From: a virus
Length of the DNA: 36,105 bases
Reading direction: 5' to 3' (one strand)
Virus record (IMG/VR): IMGVR_UViG_3300046170_000251
Coordinates: 1 to 36,105 of that record
Part shown: piece by piece, positions 1 to 7,345 of the stretch
Layout of the letters: each line of letters begins with the position of its first letter
How positions within the stretch are numbered: the stretch's first letter is position 1
Program-made: the position numbers and the translations under genes
The notes under the pieces: model-generated
Databases searched by the model: none
What the model was told of the DNA's origin: nothing
Seen by the model: only the letters and a program-made list of their open reading frames with translations

Positions 1-170
1 AAGATCAAACTGCAAAATTTGAAGAATTTAACACAACTGTTGAAAACGCAAAAATAGACGCAAAAGAGGAATTTAAAAATTTAAAAATGTATCAAGCTAT
101 TGAAGCAAGAGCAGAAATTTTAGCAACTGAAAAATGGATGAAAAAACAAGGAGACAAAAAAGTAAACTAA
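1..170 (+). CDS. Small hypothetical protein, 3' part (gene wraps around the contig ends)
   Basis: Open from base 3 in the frame that ends with TAA at 168-170. The visible 55 residues start DQTAKFEEF and end KKQGDKKVN; they are charged and probably helical. The same DQTAKFEEF residues recur at 36069-36095 near the right end, so the missing 5' part is there (ATG at 36020) and the gene crosses the artificial contig ends. It lies between the large ejection protein gene and the tail fibre gene, so a late, virion-associated role is possible, but I do not recognise a family. Confidence 0.6.
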   Translation, partial: DQTAKFEEFNTTVENAKIDAKEEFKNLKMYQAIEARAEILATEKWMKKQGDKKVN

Positions 171-171
171 T

Positions 172-2547
172 ATGACTATATCAACTACAATAATAAAAAG
201 CAGTTACTCTGGGAATGGCTCTACAACAGCCTTTACTTATAATTTTAAAATTACTGATGATGATGACATCCAGGTAATTATTAGATCATCAACTGGAAGT
301 GAAACTGTAAAAAGTAAAGGTACTCATTATAATGTTGCTGGAGTTGGAAACAATTCTGGAACTATAACTTTTACATCTGGTAACATACCAGCTAACGGAG
401 AGACAGTCGTATTAAGAAGATCTACTACTCAAACACAAGCAATGGACCTTATTGATAATGATCCAATGAGTGCCAACACTATTGAAACTGCACATGATAA
501 ATCAATAGCTATCAATCAAGAATTACAAGAACAAGTCGATAGATCTCTAAAACTATCAAGAACGAATACAATGACTTCAACTGAATTTACAGTTGATGCA
601 ACTAATAGAGCTAACAAAATTTTAGCTTTTGACAGCTCTGGAGAGATTGCTGTAACTCAAGAGCTTGGAACTTTTAAAGGTAACTGGGCTGCTTCTACTT
701 CTTACGAAATTAGAGATCTTGTTAAAGATACCTCTACTAATAATATTTTTATTGCTATTACAGCTCACTCATCATCTGGTTCACAACCATTAACTACTAA
801 CACCGATAGTGCAAAATGGTCTTTAATTGTTGACGCTGCAACAGCTACCACATCTTCTACATCAGCTTCTAATTCTGCTACCGCTGCTTCTAATTCAGCT
901 ACAGCAAGTGCCAATTCAGCTACAGCAAGTGCAAATTCTGCCTCAGCAAGTTCAACATCTGAAACTAATTCTGCTAATTCTGCCTCAGCTAGTGCCTCAT
1001 CTGCAACCGCTTCAGCCAATAGTGCTACAGCATCTGCTAACTCTGCTAGTGCTGCCGCTGCTACTTTTGATTTATTTGATGATGCTTTTCTTGGATCTAA
1101 ATCTTCTAATCCATCTGTAGATAATGATGGAAACGCATTGCAAGATGGAGCCTTATATTTTGATACGACTAATGATGTAATGAAAGTCTATAATGTGTCT
1201 AACACTTCTTGGCTTCAATTAACTCCAACAGTTTCAAATCAAAACAATATTAACTCAGCTGTTGCAAACGCATCCAATATTAATGCAGCTGTTGCAAATG
1301 CAAGTAATATTAATGCAGCTGTTTCAAACGCATCCAATATAAATTCAGCAGTTTCTAACGCATCGAATATTAATTCAGTAGCTGGAATTTCTACTGCAAT
1401 AACTAATGTTAATAATAATTCATCGAATATAAATTCTGTTAATGCAAATTCTGCTAATATAAATTTAACAGCTGGATCAATAACTAATGTTAATAATGTT
1501 GGCGGATCAATAGCTAATGTAAATACAGTTGCAACAAATTTAGCTTCAGTAAATAATTTTGGCGAAGTTTATCGTATTGCTTCTTCAGCTCCTAGTACAT
1601 CACTAAATGCTGGAGATTTATATTTTGATACATCAACAAATATTTTAAATGTATATGGTTCTAGTGGATGGCAAAATGCTGGATCATCAGTTAATGGTAC
1701 TTCAGACAGATTTAAGTTTGTAGCTTCTGGAACTCCAACTACTTTTAGTGGATCAGATGCTAATGGTAATACACTTGCTTATGATGCTGGATTTATAGAT
1801 GTTTATTTAAATGGTATTAAGATGGTTAATGGAACAGATGTTACAGTTACATCTGGTAGTTCTATTGTCTTTGCATCCGCTGTAACCAATGGCGATATTA
1901 TTGAAGCTGTAGCTTTTGGAACTTTCTCAGTTGCCAACATGAACGCATCAAATCTAACAAGTGGTACAGTACCAGATGCTAGAATTACTGGTGCTTATAC
2001 AGGCATTACTAATCTTACAATGTCTGGAGACTTAACAGTTGATACAAATACTTTATTTGTAGATAGTTCAAATAATAGAGTTGGAATTGGAACAAATTCT
2101 CCAGGTTTTGACCTTGTTGTTAAAGATGCTTCTGGAGCAGCAACCATTAGAGCAGAGAATGGTGCTGATAATAAAATTGTAGATTTAATTGCAGACAGTA
2201 CAGGTGGATTAGTAAGAACAATAGGTTCTTATCCTTTAGTATTTAACACTAATCAAACAGAGAGAGCTAGGATTGATGCAAATGGAAATTTATTAGTAGG
2301 AAAAACAGACCAAACTGCAAATGTTTCTGGTACAGAAATTGAAGGAAGTGGAACTATAGTTTCTACAAGAGCCAGTAACACTAATTTATTTTTAAATAGA
2401 ACTGGTAATGATGGACAACTTATTAATTTTAGAAAAGATAATTCAGTAGTTGGTAGTATTGGTACTGCTAGTGGCAAACTTAATCTTGGTACTGAAAATT
2501 GTCAAATTAGATTTAGAGATGATTTAGACAGCACTTACTCCTGCTAA
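172..2547 (+). CDS. Tail fibre protein, T7 gp17-like N-terminus (3' end frameshifted)
   Basis: 791 residues before a premature stop. Residues 1 to about 150 resemble the virion-anchoring N-terminal domain of T7-type tail fibres (SSYSGNGSTTAFTYNF, then a beta-rich stretch with YNV, GETVVLRR and an EQVDRSLKLSR segment). Residues about 223-300 are a Ser/Ala/Asn-rich low-complexity shaft, and residues about 358-420 are NINxAVxNAS repeats. Towards the C-terminus come VGIGT-type fibre repeats. The ATG at 172 overlaps no gene and follows the upstream stop directly. The stop at 2545-2547 is probably artificial: the +1 frame continues at once with TALTPANSDGSNSDNDIDLG, a typical phage fibre tail. The fibre would sit at the short tail and bind the host surface. 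Confidence is high for fibre identity, low for receptor. Confidence 0.85.
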   Translation: MTISTTIIKSSYSGNGSTTAFTYNFKITDDDDIQVIIRSSTGSETVKSKGTHYNVAGVGNNSGTITFTSGNIPANGETVVLRRSTTQTQAMDLIDNDPMSANTIETAHDKSIAINQELQEQVDRSLKLSRTNTMTSTEFTVDATNRANKILAFDSSGEIAVTQELGTFKGNWAASTSYEIRDLVKDTSTNNIFIAITAHSSSGSQPLTTNTDSAKWSLIVDAATATTSSTSASNSATAASNSATASANSATASANSASASSTSETNSANSASASASSATASANSATASANSASAAAATFDLFDDAFLGSKSSNPSVDNDGNALQDGALYFDTTNDVMKVYNVSNTSWLQLTPTVSNQNNINSAVANASNINAAVANASNINAAVSNASNINSAVSNASNINSVAGISTAITNVNNNSSNINSVNANSANINLTAGSITNVNNVGGSIANVNTVATNLASVNNFGEVYRIASSAPSTSLNAGDLYFDTSTNILNVYGSSGWQNAGSSVNGTSDRFKFVASGTPTTFSGSDANGNTLAYDAGFIDVYLNGIKMVNGTDVTVTSGSSIVFASAVTNGDIIEAVAFGTFSVANMNASNLTSGTVPDARITGAYTGITNLTMSGDLTVDTNTLFVDSSNNRVGIGTNSPGFDLVVKDASGAATIRAENGADNKIVDLIADSTGGLVRTIGSYPLVFNTNQTERARIDANGNLLVGKTDQTANVSGTEIEGSGTIVSTRASNTNLFLNRTGNDGQLINFRKDNSVVGSIGTASGKLNLGTENCQIRFRDDLDSTYSC
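1246..1365 (+). repeat. Four tandem 30-bp units coding NINxAVxNAS in the fibre shaft
   Basis: Four consecutive 10-residue units read NINSAVANAS, NINAAVANAS, NINAAVSNAS and NINSAVSNAS, followed by a degenerate fifth (NINSVAGIS). The nucleotide units differ mostly at wobble positions (for example catcc, aagt and catcg for Ala-Ser), so this is an old protein-level repeat, not a recent DNA slippage product. It probably forms a regular beta or coiled shaft section of the trimeric fibre. Confidence 0.8.
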
Positions 2548-3091
2548 TTCAGATGGTTCAAACTCTGATAATGATATAGATTTAGGTTATTCAACTATTA
2601 GATGGAGAAGATTATATTTATCTGAAGGTGTATTTCTTGGTGGCACAGGCACAGCAAACAAATTAGACGATTACGAAGAAGGAACTTTTACACCTAGTAT
2701 AAGTGGAAACTTAGGTGGTGCAAGCGGTGTAAATTTTAGCGTTAGAAATGGCTTTTATACAAAAGTTGGTAGAGCAGTATTTTTTCATGTTCATATATCT
2801 TTATCTTCTTGGACTTCTGGACCATCTGGTTCTTCTACTATTATTACTGGTTTGCCTTTTACAAATGAAAATACAACTGGCAATAATGCTTCAGTTTATA
2901 TTGGTCAATGTAATAGTTGGTCTGGTTCGGTAGCTCCTCAAGGTGGATATATTCAACCAAACGAAACTAGAATAATTTTAATGACTAATGATAGTAGCGA
3001 TGCAAGAGATAACTTAAATACATCAGTAAATACAAACACTTTAAATGGAAATGAAGAAATTAGAATTGCTGGGTATTATCAAACAGCTTAA
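2528..3091 (+). CDS. Tail fibre C-terminal part, read in the +1 frame (continuation of the fibre at 172)
   Basis: This frame is open from 2528 (after TAG 2525-2527) to TAA 3089-3091. It reads TALTPANSDGSNSDNDIDLG, then IRWRRLYLSEGVFLGGTGTANKLDDYEEGTFTP. The last part is the common DYEEGTWTP-type terminal domain of phage fibres. There is no start codon of its own with a ribosome site; it fits as the natural end of the 172-2547 protein if one extra base near 2527 is removed. The restored fibre would be about 970 residues. The next gene begins 20 bases downstream behind a good AAGGAG. Confidence 0.75.
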   Translation, partial: TALTPANSDGSNSDNDIDLGYSTIRWRRLYLSEGVFLGGTGTANKLDDYEEGTFTPSISGNLGGASGVNFSVRNGFYTKVGRAVFFHVHISLSSWTSGPSGSSTIITGLPFTNENTTGNNASVYIGQCNSWSGSVAPQGGYIQPNETRIILMTNDSSDARDNLNTSVNTNTLNGNEEIRIAGYYQTA

Positions 3092-3111
3092 CAACAACAA
3101 AGGAGACAACA

Positions 3112-3367
3112 ATGGCAATAACTAAAGAGACACAGATTGGTAAAATCGAAGTGGTCGGAAAATACAAATCAGTTCAAGTAAGAACCGATACTGTAGTTAT
3201 GGAAGATGGCGAAGAATTATCAAGAAAGTATCATAGACATGCTTTGATGCCAGACGCAGATATATCTAGATGAACACACAGAAGTTCAAGCAGTATGTAA
3301 CGCAGTCTGGACACAAGATGTTAAAGATGCTTATGCAACTTTTAAAGCTGAACAAGAGGAATTATAA
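3112..3367 (+). CDS. Small conserved phage protein between fibre genes (frameshifted)
   Basis: AAGGAG lies nine bases before the ATG at 3112. The first frame reads MAITKETQIGKIEVVGKYKS and continues to TCT AGA TGA at 3271-3273. Skipping one base (A at 3268) gives PDADISDEHTEVQAVCNAVW and runs to TAA at 3365-3367. The restored protein is 84 residues. Proteins of this form are familiar beside tail fibres in marine phages, but I know no function. As written in the sequence it is broken after 53 residues, most likely by a consensus error. Confidence 0.65.
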
Positions 3368-3371
3368 TTAA

Positions 3372-4907
3372 ATGACTAACGCAAGAGATAAAGCAAACAT
3401 ACCAGTATTAAATTTTCAATCTAAAGGTATAGATGATAATGCTACTTCTACTGCTATTACGATAGATAGTGGTCAGAATGTTGGTATTAATGGTAGTCCA
3501 AATAGCTATTCTGGTTATGGAAATTTAACACTTGGTGGAACAAGTGGTGGAATATTTGATTTAGATGTAAATGGAACAAGAACAGGCTCATTTTTAGCTT
3601 TATCTAGCGAAGTAAGAGTATCAACTATTACTAATGTTCCTTTACATTTTCAAATAAATAACGCAGAAAAAATGAGATTAACCTCTAATGGATTAGGTAT
3701 TGGTACTTCAAATCCAGGTGCAAAACTTGACGTAGTTGATAGTTCTAATTCTGTTCAAATGGTTATTAGAGGTAGGTCATCTGATAATTTTGGAATTTTA
3801 CAATTTAAAAATAATGCAGGTTCAGCATCAAAAGGAGAAATAAAATCAGATACTTCTAGTAATTTAATATTTAGAGCAGGTGCATCAACTGATGATTTAA
3901 CTATTCTTTCAGGAGGAAATATTGGAATTGGAAATACAAATCCATCATCAAAATTAGAAGTAACTGGAGCAATATTAGCATCTGTTAGTGGAACTGGTTT
4001 GCAATCAAGAGGTACTAATGCTCAAATTCATGCAGACGCATCAAGTGGTTATGGTGCTTTAATTGCTGATGGTGCAAGTGGTCAAAGTTCTCATATATTT
4101 TTCCAAACAGCAGGTTCAGATAAAGCAAGATTAACAGCAGACAGTTCTGGTAATTTCTTATTTGGTGCAGGTGGAGCAACAGAACGTATGCGTATCACAG
4201 ATGCAGGTCGTGTAGGTATTGGAGAAAGTTCACCTGATAACACACTTCATGTAAACAGTACATCATCTACAGTAACAAAATTTGAAAGAGATAGTGGTTC
4301 TAATGGAAGTTTAACAATAGGTTTTCCATCAACAAGAACAAATTTAGAAGCTAGTGGAGATATGCGTCTTACAGCAACTAGAGTTTTAATAAACAAATCA
4401 TCACCTGGAAGTTTAACAAATGCAGAAGTTATAGTAGACCATGATGGAAGTAGTACTTATGGAATTAGATTAAACAGTTCAAGCACAAGTGGTACGCAAT
4501 ATCATCAATCTTTTGACAGAGGAGAATCACAAGCAGGTTATATAACTTCAAACTCTGCAACTACGATTGCTTTTAATAATGCTTCAGATGAAAGATTAAA
4601 AGAGAATATACAAAACTCTGGTTCAGCTATTCAAGATATTAAAGATATTAAAGTTAGACAATTCGATTGGAAAGATGGAATTGATACTCATAGAGATTTT
4701 GGTTTTGTAGCACAAGAATTAGTTAATGTAGTACCAGAAGCAGTATCTCAAGGAACAGATGAATTAAATGACAATGGTAAACCTATTAGAAGTTGGGGTG
4801 TAGATTACTCTCACATTGTACCTAGACTTGTTAAAGTTTGCCAAGAACAACAAACTAAAATTGAAAGTTTAGAAGCAGAAGTAACTGCTCTAAAAAACCA
4901 ACCATAA
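3372..4907 (+). CDS. Second tail fibre/spike protein with C-terminal S74 intramolecular chaperone
   Basis: 511 residues. The N-terminus MTNARDKANIPVLNFQSKGI is a common start of marine phage fibre proteins. The middle has repeated GIGTSNPGAKLDV, GIGNTNPSSKLEV and RMRITDAGRVGIGESSP motifs, the beta-helical repeats of fibres. Residues about 405-510 match the peptidase S74 chaperone: SDERLKENIQ, then FDWKDGIDTHRDFGFVAQEL. In that family the domain folds the trimer and then cuts itself off before a Ser in SDxRLK, using a Ser-Lys pair; Ser405 and Lys410 are present. The C-terminus is a coiled coil (QEQQTKIESLEAEVTALK). It shares the late operon with the fibre at 172, so the virion may carry two adhesin types. 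Confidence 0.85.
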   Translation: MTNARDKANIPVLNFQSKGIDDNATSTAITIDSGQNVGINGSPNSYSGYGNLTLGGTSGGIFDLDVNGTRTGSFLALSSEVRVSTITNVPLHFQINNAEKMRLTSNGLGIGTSNPGAKLDVVDSSNSVQMVIRGRSSDNFGILQFKNNAGSASKGEIKSDTSSNLIFRAGASTDDLTILSGGNIGIGNTNPSSKLEVTGAILASVSGTGLQSRGTNAQIHADASSGYGALIADGASGQSSHIFFQTAGSDKARLTADSSGNFLFGAGGATERMRITDAGRVGIGESSPDNTLHVNSTSSTVTKFERDSGSNGSLTIGFPSTRTNLEASGDMRLTATRVLINKSSPGSLTNAEVIVDHDGSSTYGIRLNSSSTSGTQYHQSFDRGESQAGYITSNSATTIAFNNASDERLKENIQNSGSAIQDIKDIKVRQFDWKDGIDTHRDFGFVAQELVNVVPEAVSQGTDELNDNGKPIRSWGVDYSHIVPRLVKVCQEQQTKIESLEAEVTALKNQP

Positions 4908-4922
4908 TAAGGAGAAAATAAT

Positions 4923-5210
4923 ATGGCAACAACATACGAATGGTCTTTCCCAAATTTTGAGACAGACGCAGATAACAAAGTTTCTGTTATCCATTGGAGA
5001 TATACAGCAGTTGATGGAGATAATTCAGCAACTATGTATGGTTCTGATGGTCAATCAGAATTAAACTTTGACACAATGAGTAAAGAAGATGCTATAGCTT
5101 GTGTATTAGAGCATTCAGATACTACTGAAGATGATATGAAAGCTAATCTTGATGCACAAATCGCATCACAAAAAGCACCTACTTTAACGTCTAAAACTAA
5201 GGAGTGGTGA
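4923..5210 (+). CDS. Hypothetical protein, 95 aa, possible fibre-associated
   Basis: AAGGAG precedes the ATG by nine bases. The protein starts MATTYEWSFPNFETDADNKV and has an acidic, beta-rich first half (HWRYTAVDGDNSATMYGSDG) and a helical second half. It resembles a short uncharacterised family often found right after fibre genes of marine and enteric phages. It may assist fibre assembly, but only position suggests this. It is intact and four bases from the next gene. Confidence 0.7.
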   Translation: MATTYEWSFPNFETDADNKVSVIHWRYTAVDGDNSATMYGSDGQSELNFDTMSKEDAIACVLEHSDTTEDDMKANLDAQIASQKAPTLTSKTKEW

Positions 5211-5213
5211 TAC

Positions 5214-5423
5214 ATGAACTTTAAGTTTGATGATAAAGATTACGATAGCGATAAGCTATCTGATAATGGCAAATTATATTTAGGTAAGTTGCAACAAATT
5301 CAAGCTAAACAACAACAGTTAAACTTGGAGATGGCAGACGTAAATATATTGCAAGGTCATTATTCTAATCTTCTAAAAGCTGAACTTCCTAAAGATGAAG
5401 TTAAAGAAGATAAAAAAGACTAA
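5214..5423 (+). CDS. Hypothetical small helical protein (DUF6447-like)
   Basis: 69 residues, starting MNFKFDDKDYDSDKLSDNGK. The LGKLQQIQAKQQQLNLEMAD stretch is a Gln-rich amphipathic helix and the tail is Lys/Glu-rich. The pattern matches the small DUF6447-type phage proteins as I remember them; their function is unknown. The TAA overlaps the start of the next gene by one base (TAATG), so translation is probably coupled. Confidence 0.65.
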   Translation: MNFKFDDKDYDSDKLSDNGKLYLGKLQQIQAKQQQLNLEMADVNILQGHYSNLLKAELPKDEVKEDKKD

Positions 5424-5659
5424 TGCCTAAGAAGAAATCCTCAACATCTCTTGCTCAACAAAGTGTAGGTATAAGATTATCTTCACATGAAAAGACATGT
5501 AGTGAGAGGATGGCTCATCTTCTAAAATCAATTGAACGATTAGAAAAAAAAGTAGATACACTTTCCGATAGTGTTTCAAAAGGCAAAGGCATAGTAGCTG
5601 TCTTAGTATTCCTAGGATCTTTAGTTGCTGCTTGCATAGGTTACTTCAACATAAAATAG
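5423..5659 (+). CDS. Coiled-coil protein with C-terminal membrane segment (XhlA-like, lysis module)
   Basis: 78 residues. The first half is basic and helical (HEKTCSERMAHLLKSIERLE, then KKVDTLSDSVSKG), and residues about 57-76 form one hydrophobic segment (IVAVLVFLGSLVAACIGYF). This layout, amphipathic helix then a single C-terminal transmembrane helix, is that of XhlA/hemolysin-type accessory lysis proteins. It stands directly before the endolysin and holin genes, which supports a lysis or membrane role. It could also be an unrelated membrane-anchored protein. Confidence 0.65.
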   Translation: MPKKKSSTSLAQQSVGIRLSSHEKTCSERMAHLLKSIERLEKKVDTLSDSVSKGKGIVAVLVFLGSLVAACIGYFNIK

Positions 5660-5667
5660 GAAATCAA

Positions 5668-6069
5668 ATGACAATGATAAGAGAGCCAGGCAACTGGCAA
5701 GAGGATTGGTGTAACTTTAAACCAGATGAATTTAGGTGTAGTTGTTGCAACAGATTAGAGATTGCATCTGAGCTTGTAGATATGCTTCAGACCGCCAGAG
5801 AAGCTCTAGGAGTGCCATTGACACTTACCTCTGCTTACAGATGTCCAGATCATAATAGTAAGGTCTCCTCTACTGGTATCTCTGGACCACACACAACAGG
5901 ATATTCAGTTGATATACATGTTTCAAACTCTCAACATAGAAAACAATTAATATCTTACTTTGCAGACAAAGTTTCTGGATTAGGAATTGCTAAAACTTTT
6001 ATTCATATCGATTTATTAAATAATGATCTTGGCTTTGATGCCAGACCTAACTGTTGGTTATATTCATAA
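5668..6069 (+). CDS. Endolysin, M15-type D-Ala-D-Ala carboxypeptidase/peptidoglycan peptidase
   Basis: 133 residues from the ATG at 5668, which has AGGA seven bases upstream. An in-frame earlier start at 5632 would overlap the previous gene and add no family sequence. Zinc-site residues fit the M15 peptidase pattern: SGPHTTGYSVDIHV supplies His75 and Asp82, and FIHIDL supplies His113. LTLTSAYRCPDHN is the usual conserved strand and loop. It would cleave peptide cross-links in the host wall at the end of infection. No signal peptide is seen, so export depends on the holin encoded next. The TAA overlaps the holin ATG by one base. Confidence 0.88.
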   Translation: MTMIREPGNWQEDWCNFKPDEFRCSCCNRLEIASELVDMLQTAREALGVPLTLTSAYRCPDHNSKVSSTGISGPHTTGYSVDIHVSNSQHRKQLISYFADKVSGLGIAKTFIHIDLLNNDLGFDARPNCWLYS

Positions 6070-6425
6070 TGTGGTTTGCTTTACTTAAAAATCCGCTAAC
6101 AAAACTTATAGCTGAAAAGACTATTGGAGCTGTTACTCATAAATTAAAAAAGAATGCTATTATAAAACAGAAAGAACTGGATCATATTAATTCAGTAGAT
6201 ATTCAATCTCTTAAAAGCAGCGATAACAGTTTAAAGGATGAGTGGTTAGTTATTGTATTTAGTCTAATTTTTTTAGCTCATTTTGTAGGACCACTTCAAG
6301 AATATATGCTGCGTGGCTGGGAGATCCTAGAGTTAGCTTCAGACTATTTCTGGATAATCATTTTAACTATTGTTGGTGGATCTTTTGGATCGTCTGGAAT
6401 TACTAAATTTTTGAAGAAGAAGTAA
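6069..6425 (+). CDS. Holin, 3TM/GTA-release type
   Basis: 118 residues from ATG 6069 (overlapping the endolysin TAA). A basic helical N-terminal part (residues 1-55) is followed by DEWLVIVFSLIFLAHFVGPL, a short loop, and DYFWIIILTIVGGSFGSSGI, then a basic tail KFLKKK. The DEW(L) start of the first helix, the Trp-rich middle and the final glycine-rich helix match the three-TM holin family known from gene transfer agents and many phages. It would permeabilise the inner membrane so the endolysin reaches the wall. Confidence 0.75.
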   Translation: MWFALLKNPLTKLIAEKTIGAVTHKLKKNAIIKQKELDHINSVDIQSLKSSDNSLKDEWLVIVFSLIFLAHFVGPLQEYMLRGWEILELASDYFWIIILTIVGGSFGSSGITKFLKKK

Positions 6426-6559
6426 TGGCTAAAAAGTTTAAGGATTTCTTTGTTAGAGATAAGCCTAAAAAAAGAGGACCTGGACAACATAAAAAATCAA
6501 AATCTAAATCAGAAAAATTACAACAAAAGAACACTAGATATAAAGGCGGTGGCAGATGA
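6425..6559 (+). CDS. Tiny basic protein, 44 aa
   Basis: ATG 6425 overlaps the holin stop (TAATG) and the frame runs to TGA 6557-6559. The product begins MAKKFKDFFVRDKPKKRGPG and is rich in Lys, Arg, Gly and Ser, ending TRYKGGGR. The start is translationally coupled on both sides (TAATG upstream, ATGA downstream), which supports a real gene. No family is recognised; the charge suggests nucleic-acid or membrane-surface binding. Confidence 0.55.
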   Translation: MAKKFKDFFVRDKPKKRGPGQHKKSKSKSEKLQQKNTRYKGGGR

Positions 6560-6693
6560 GAGCTATCTTAAAGGTCATTGTAAGGCTGCGTATGGCTTAT
6601 GCAGATATGAGAGGTCATCATGGCAAGAGATGGAACTATGAGCCTTCTAAACACTACATGAGAGGTAGATATAAGAATGACAAAAAAAACTAA
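6556..6693 (+). CDS. Tiny basic protein, 45 aa
   Basis: ATG 6556 overlaps the upstream TGA as ATGA. The frame runs to TAA 6691-6693 and overlaps the next gene start at 6677 by 17 bases. The product starts MRAILKVIVRLRMAYADMRG and continues HHGKRWNYEPSKHYMRGRYK. It has many Arg, Tyr and His residues. No known family. Coupled starts and the absence of other good frames here support it. Confidence 0.5.
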   Translation: MRAILKVIVRLRMAYADMRGHHGKRWNYEPSKHYMRGRYKNDKKN

Positions 6694-6865
6694 TACAGCA
6701 TTGATAGCTTTGTTAGGAACTATACTTCTTGGATTATCAACCTGGGTTTTAATATCCATAATAGAGCTCCAATCACAAATAAGTTTTATTCAAAGTGAGC
6801 TAGTAAATTTAGACAAGACTATTGGTCGGATCTTTTATTGGTTCGAAAAATTTACAAATAATTAA
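6677..6865 (+). CDS. Small membrane protein with one N-terminal TM helix
   Basis: 62 residues. After MTKKTN comes a hydrophobic helix (TALIALLGTILLGLSTWVLI), then a heptad-like helix (IIELQSQISFIQSELVNLDK) and an aromatic end. It looks like a type II membrane protein with a periplasmic coiled coil. Being next to the holin and endolysin, it could be a spanin-like or antiholin-like factor, or an envelope protein for superinfection exclusion. No family match is claimed. Confidence 0.6.
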   Translation: MTKKTNTALIALLGTILLGLSTWVLISIIELQSQISFIQSELVNLDKTIGRIFYWFEKFTNN

Positions 6866-6876
6866 ATCAATTAAAT

Positions 6877-7098
6877 ATGCGTAAAAGCAGAAAGCTAGTA
6901 ATAGCTGTTAAGTGCGACTACTGCAAAACTGAAACTGAAAATTTTATCTGTAACGAAAAAGGTTTGAGATTTTGTAGAATACAAACTCCAGGTTATCCAC
7001 CAGATAAGGATTGCCAGGCTGAACACACAAGGACTAAAAATGTACAAAAAAAAGAAAAAAGCAAAAGCTTATTCTCACAAAAAGAAATCAGCTTTTAA
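6877..7098 (+). CDS. Small Cys-containing protein, possible zinc knuckle
   Basis: 73 residues, MRKSRKLVIAVKCDYCKTET then FICNEKGLRFCR and DKDCQAEH. CxxC at residues 13-16 followed by further Cys and a CxxxH could bind zinc. The second half is Lys/Ser-rich and is overlapped by a small gene in another frame (7040-7114). It is the last or next-to-last gene before the attP region. Function unknown. Confidence 0.55.
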   Translation: MRKSRKLVIAVKCDYCKTETENFICNEKGLRFCRIQTPGYPPDKDCQAEHTRTKNVQKKEKSKSLFSQKEISF

Positions 7099-7114
7099 AA
7101 AGAAAAAAAGATAA
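7040..7114 (+). CDS. 24-aa lysine-rich peptide, overlapping frame
   Basis: ATG 7040 to TAA 7112-7114 gives MYKKKKKAKAYSHKKKSAFK ending KKKKR. More than half the residues are Lys or Arg. It overlaps the 3' part of the 6877 gene by 59 bases in a different frame. A GGACTAAAA stretch upstream is at best a weak ribosome site. Short Lys-rich proteins are common in related small phages, but chance in A-rich DNA cannot be excluded. Confidence 0.35.
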   Translation: MYKKKKKAKAYSHKKKSAFKKKKR

Positions 7115-7260
7115 AATCTCCTACCTGGCACATCCTATCACTTCAAAAGTGAATCTAAATATAGTGAATTTGCTATATAATAAAATCCTAACTTATGTTA
7201 TTAGAGTAGTTGACTGATTTGTGGTTTTAAGAATTAGTGAATTTTTTTTCACTATTTATT

Positions 7261-7289
7261 TTGACAGTCATCTAGGATCGTATTAAAAC
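7261..7289 (+). promoter_or_regulatory. Sigma70-like promoter reading into the tRNA-Asn 5' half
   Basis: TTGACA (7261-7266, a perfect -35) is followed after 17 bases by TAAAAC (7284-7289; 4 of 6 matches to TATAAT). TATTAA at 7281-7286 is an alternative. Transcription would begin near 7296, about 12 bases before the tRNA 5' end at 7308. In the free phage it drives only a half tRNA. After integration it would drive the restored tRNA-Asn gene. Confidence 0.5.
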
Positions 7290-7307
7290 ACATTGTTTTT
7301 AAAACAT

Positions 7308-7345
7308 TCCTCGGTAGCTCAGTTGGTAGAGCAGTTGACTGTTAA
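7308..7345 (+). other. attP: attP core: 5' half of a tRNA-Asn gene
   Basis: The 38 bases read as tRNA positions 1-38: acceptor strand TCCTCGG (7308-7314), TA, D-arm GCTC-AGTTGGTA-GAGC (7317-7332), anticodon 5' strand GTTGA (7334-7338) and anticodon loop CTGTTAA (7339-7345), with anticodon GTT for Asn at 7341-7343. The match stops exactly after the loop; the 3' anticodon strand, T-arm and acceptor 3' strand are absent. It lies 213 bases before an integrase gene. This is the identity segment for integration into a host tRNA-Asn gene, and it is not a working tRNA. Confidence 0.85.

Noticed and set aside
765-1019. Antisense frame opposite the fibre repeats
   Set aside because: It is a mirror of the Ser/Ala-rich coding strand with an Ala/Glu/Val-only product, no ribosome site and no place in an operon.
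838-1065. Ser/Ala-coding repeat as a CRISPR or phase-variable DNA repeat
   Set aside because: The repeats have no constant unit with unique spacers. They keep one reading frame and vary at wobble bases, so they encode a fibre shaft. No cas genes are present.
172-3091. Diversity-generating retroelement acting on the tail fibre
   Set aside because: I found no reverse transcriptase, no template/variable repeat pair and no A-specific variation; the fibre change is a simple single-base frameshift.
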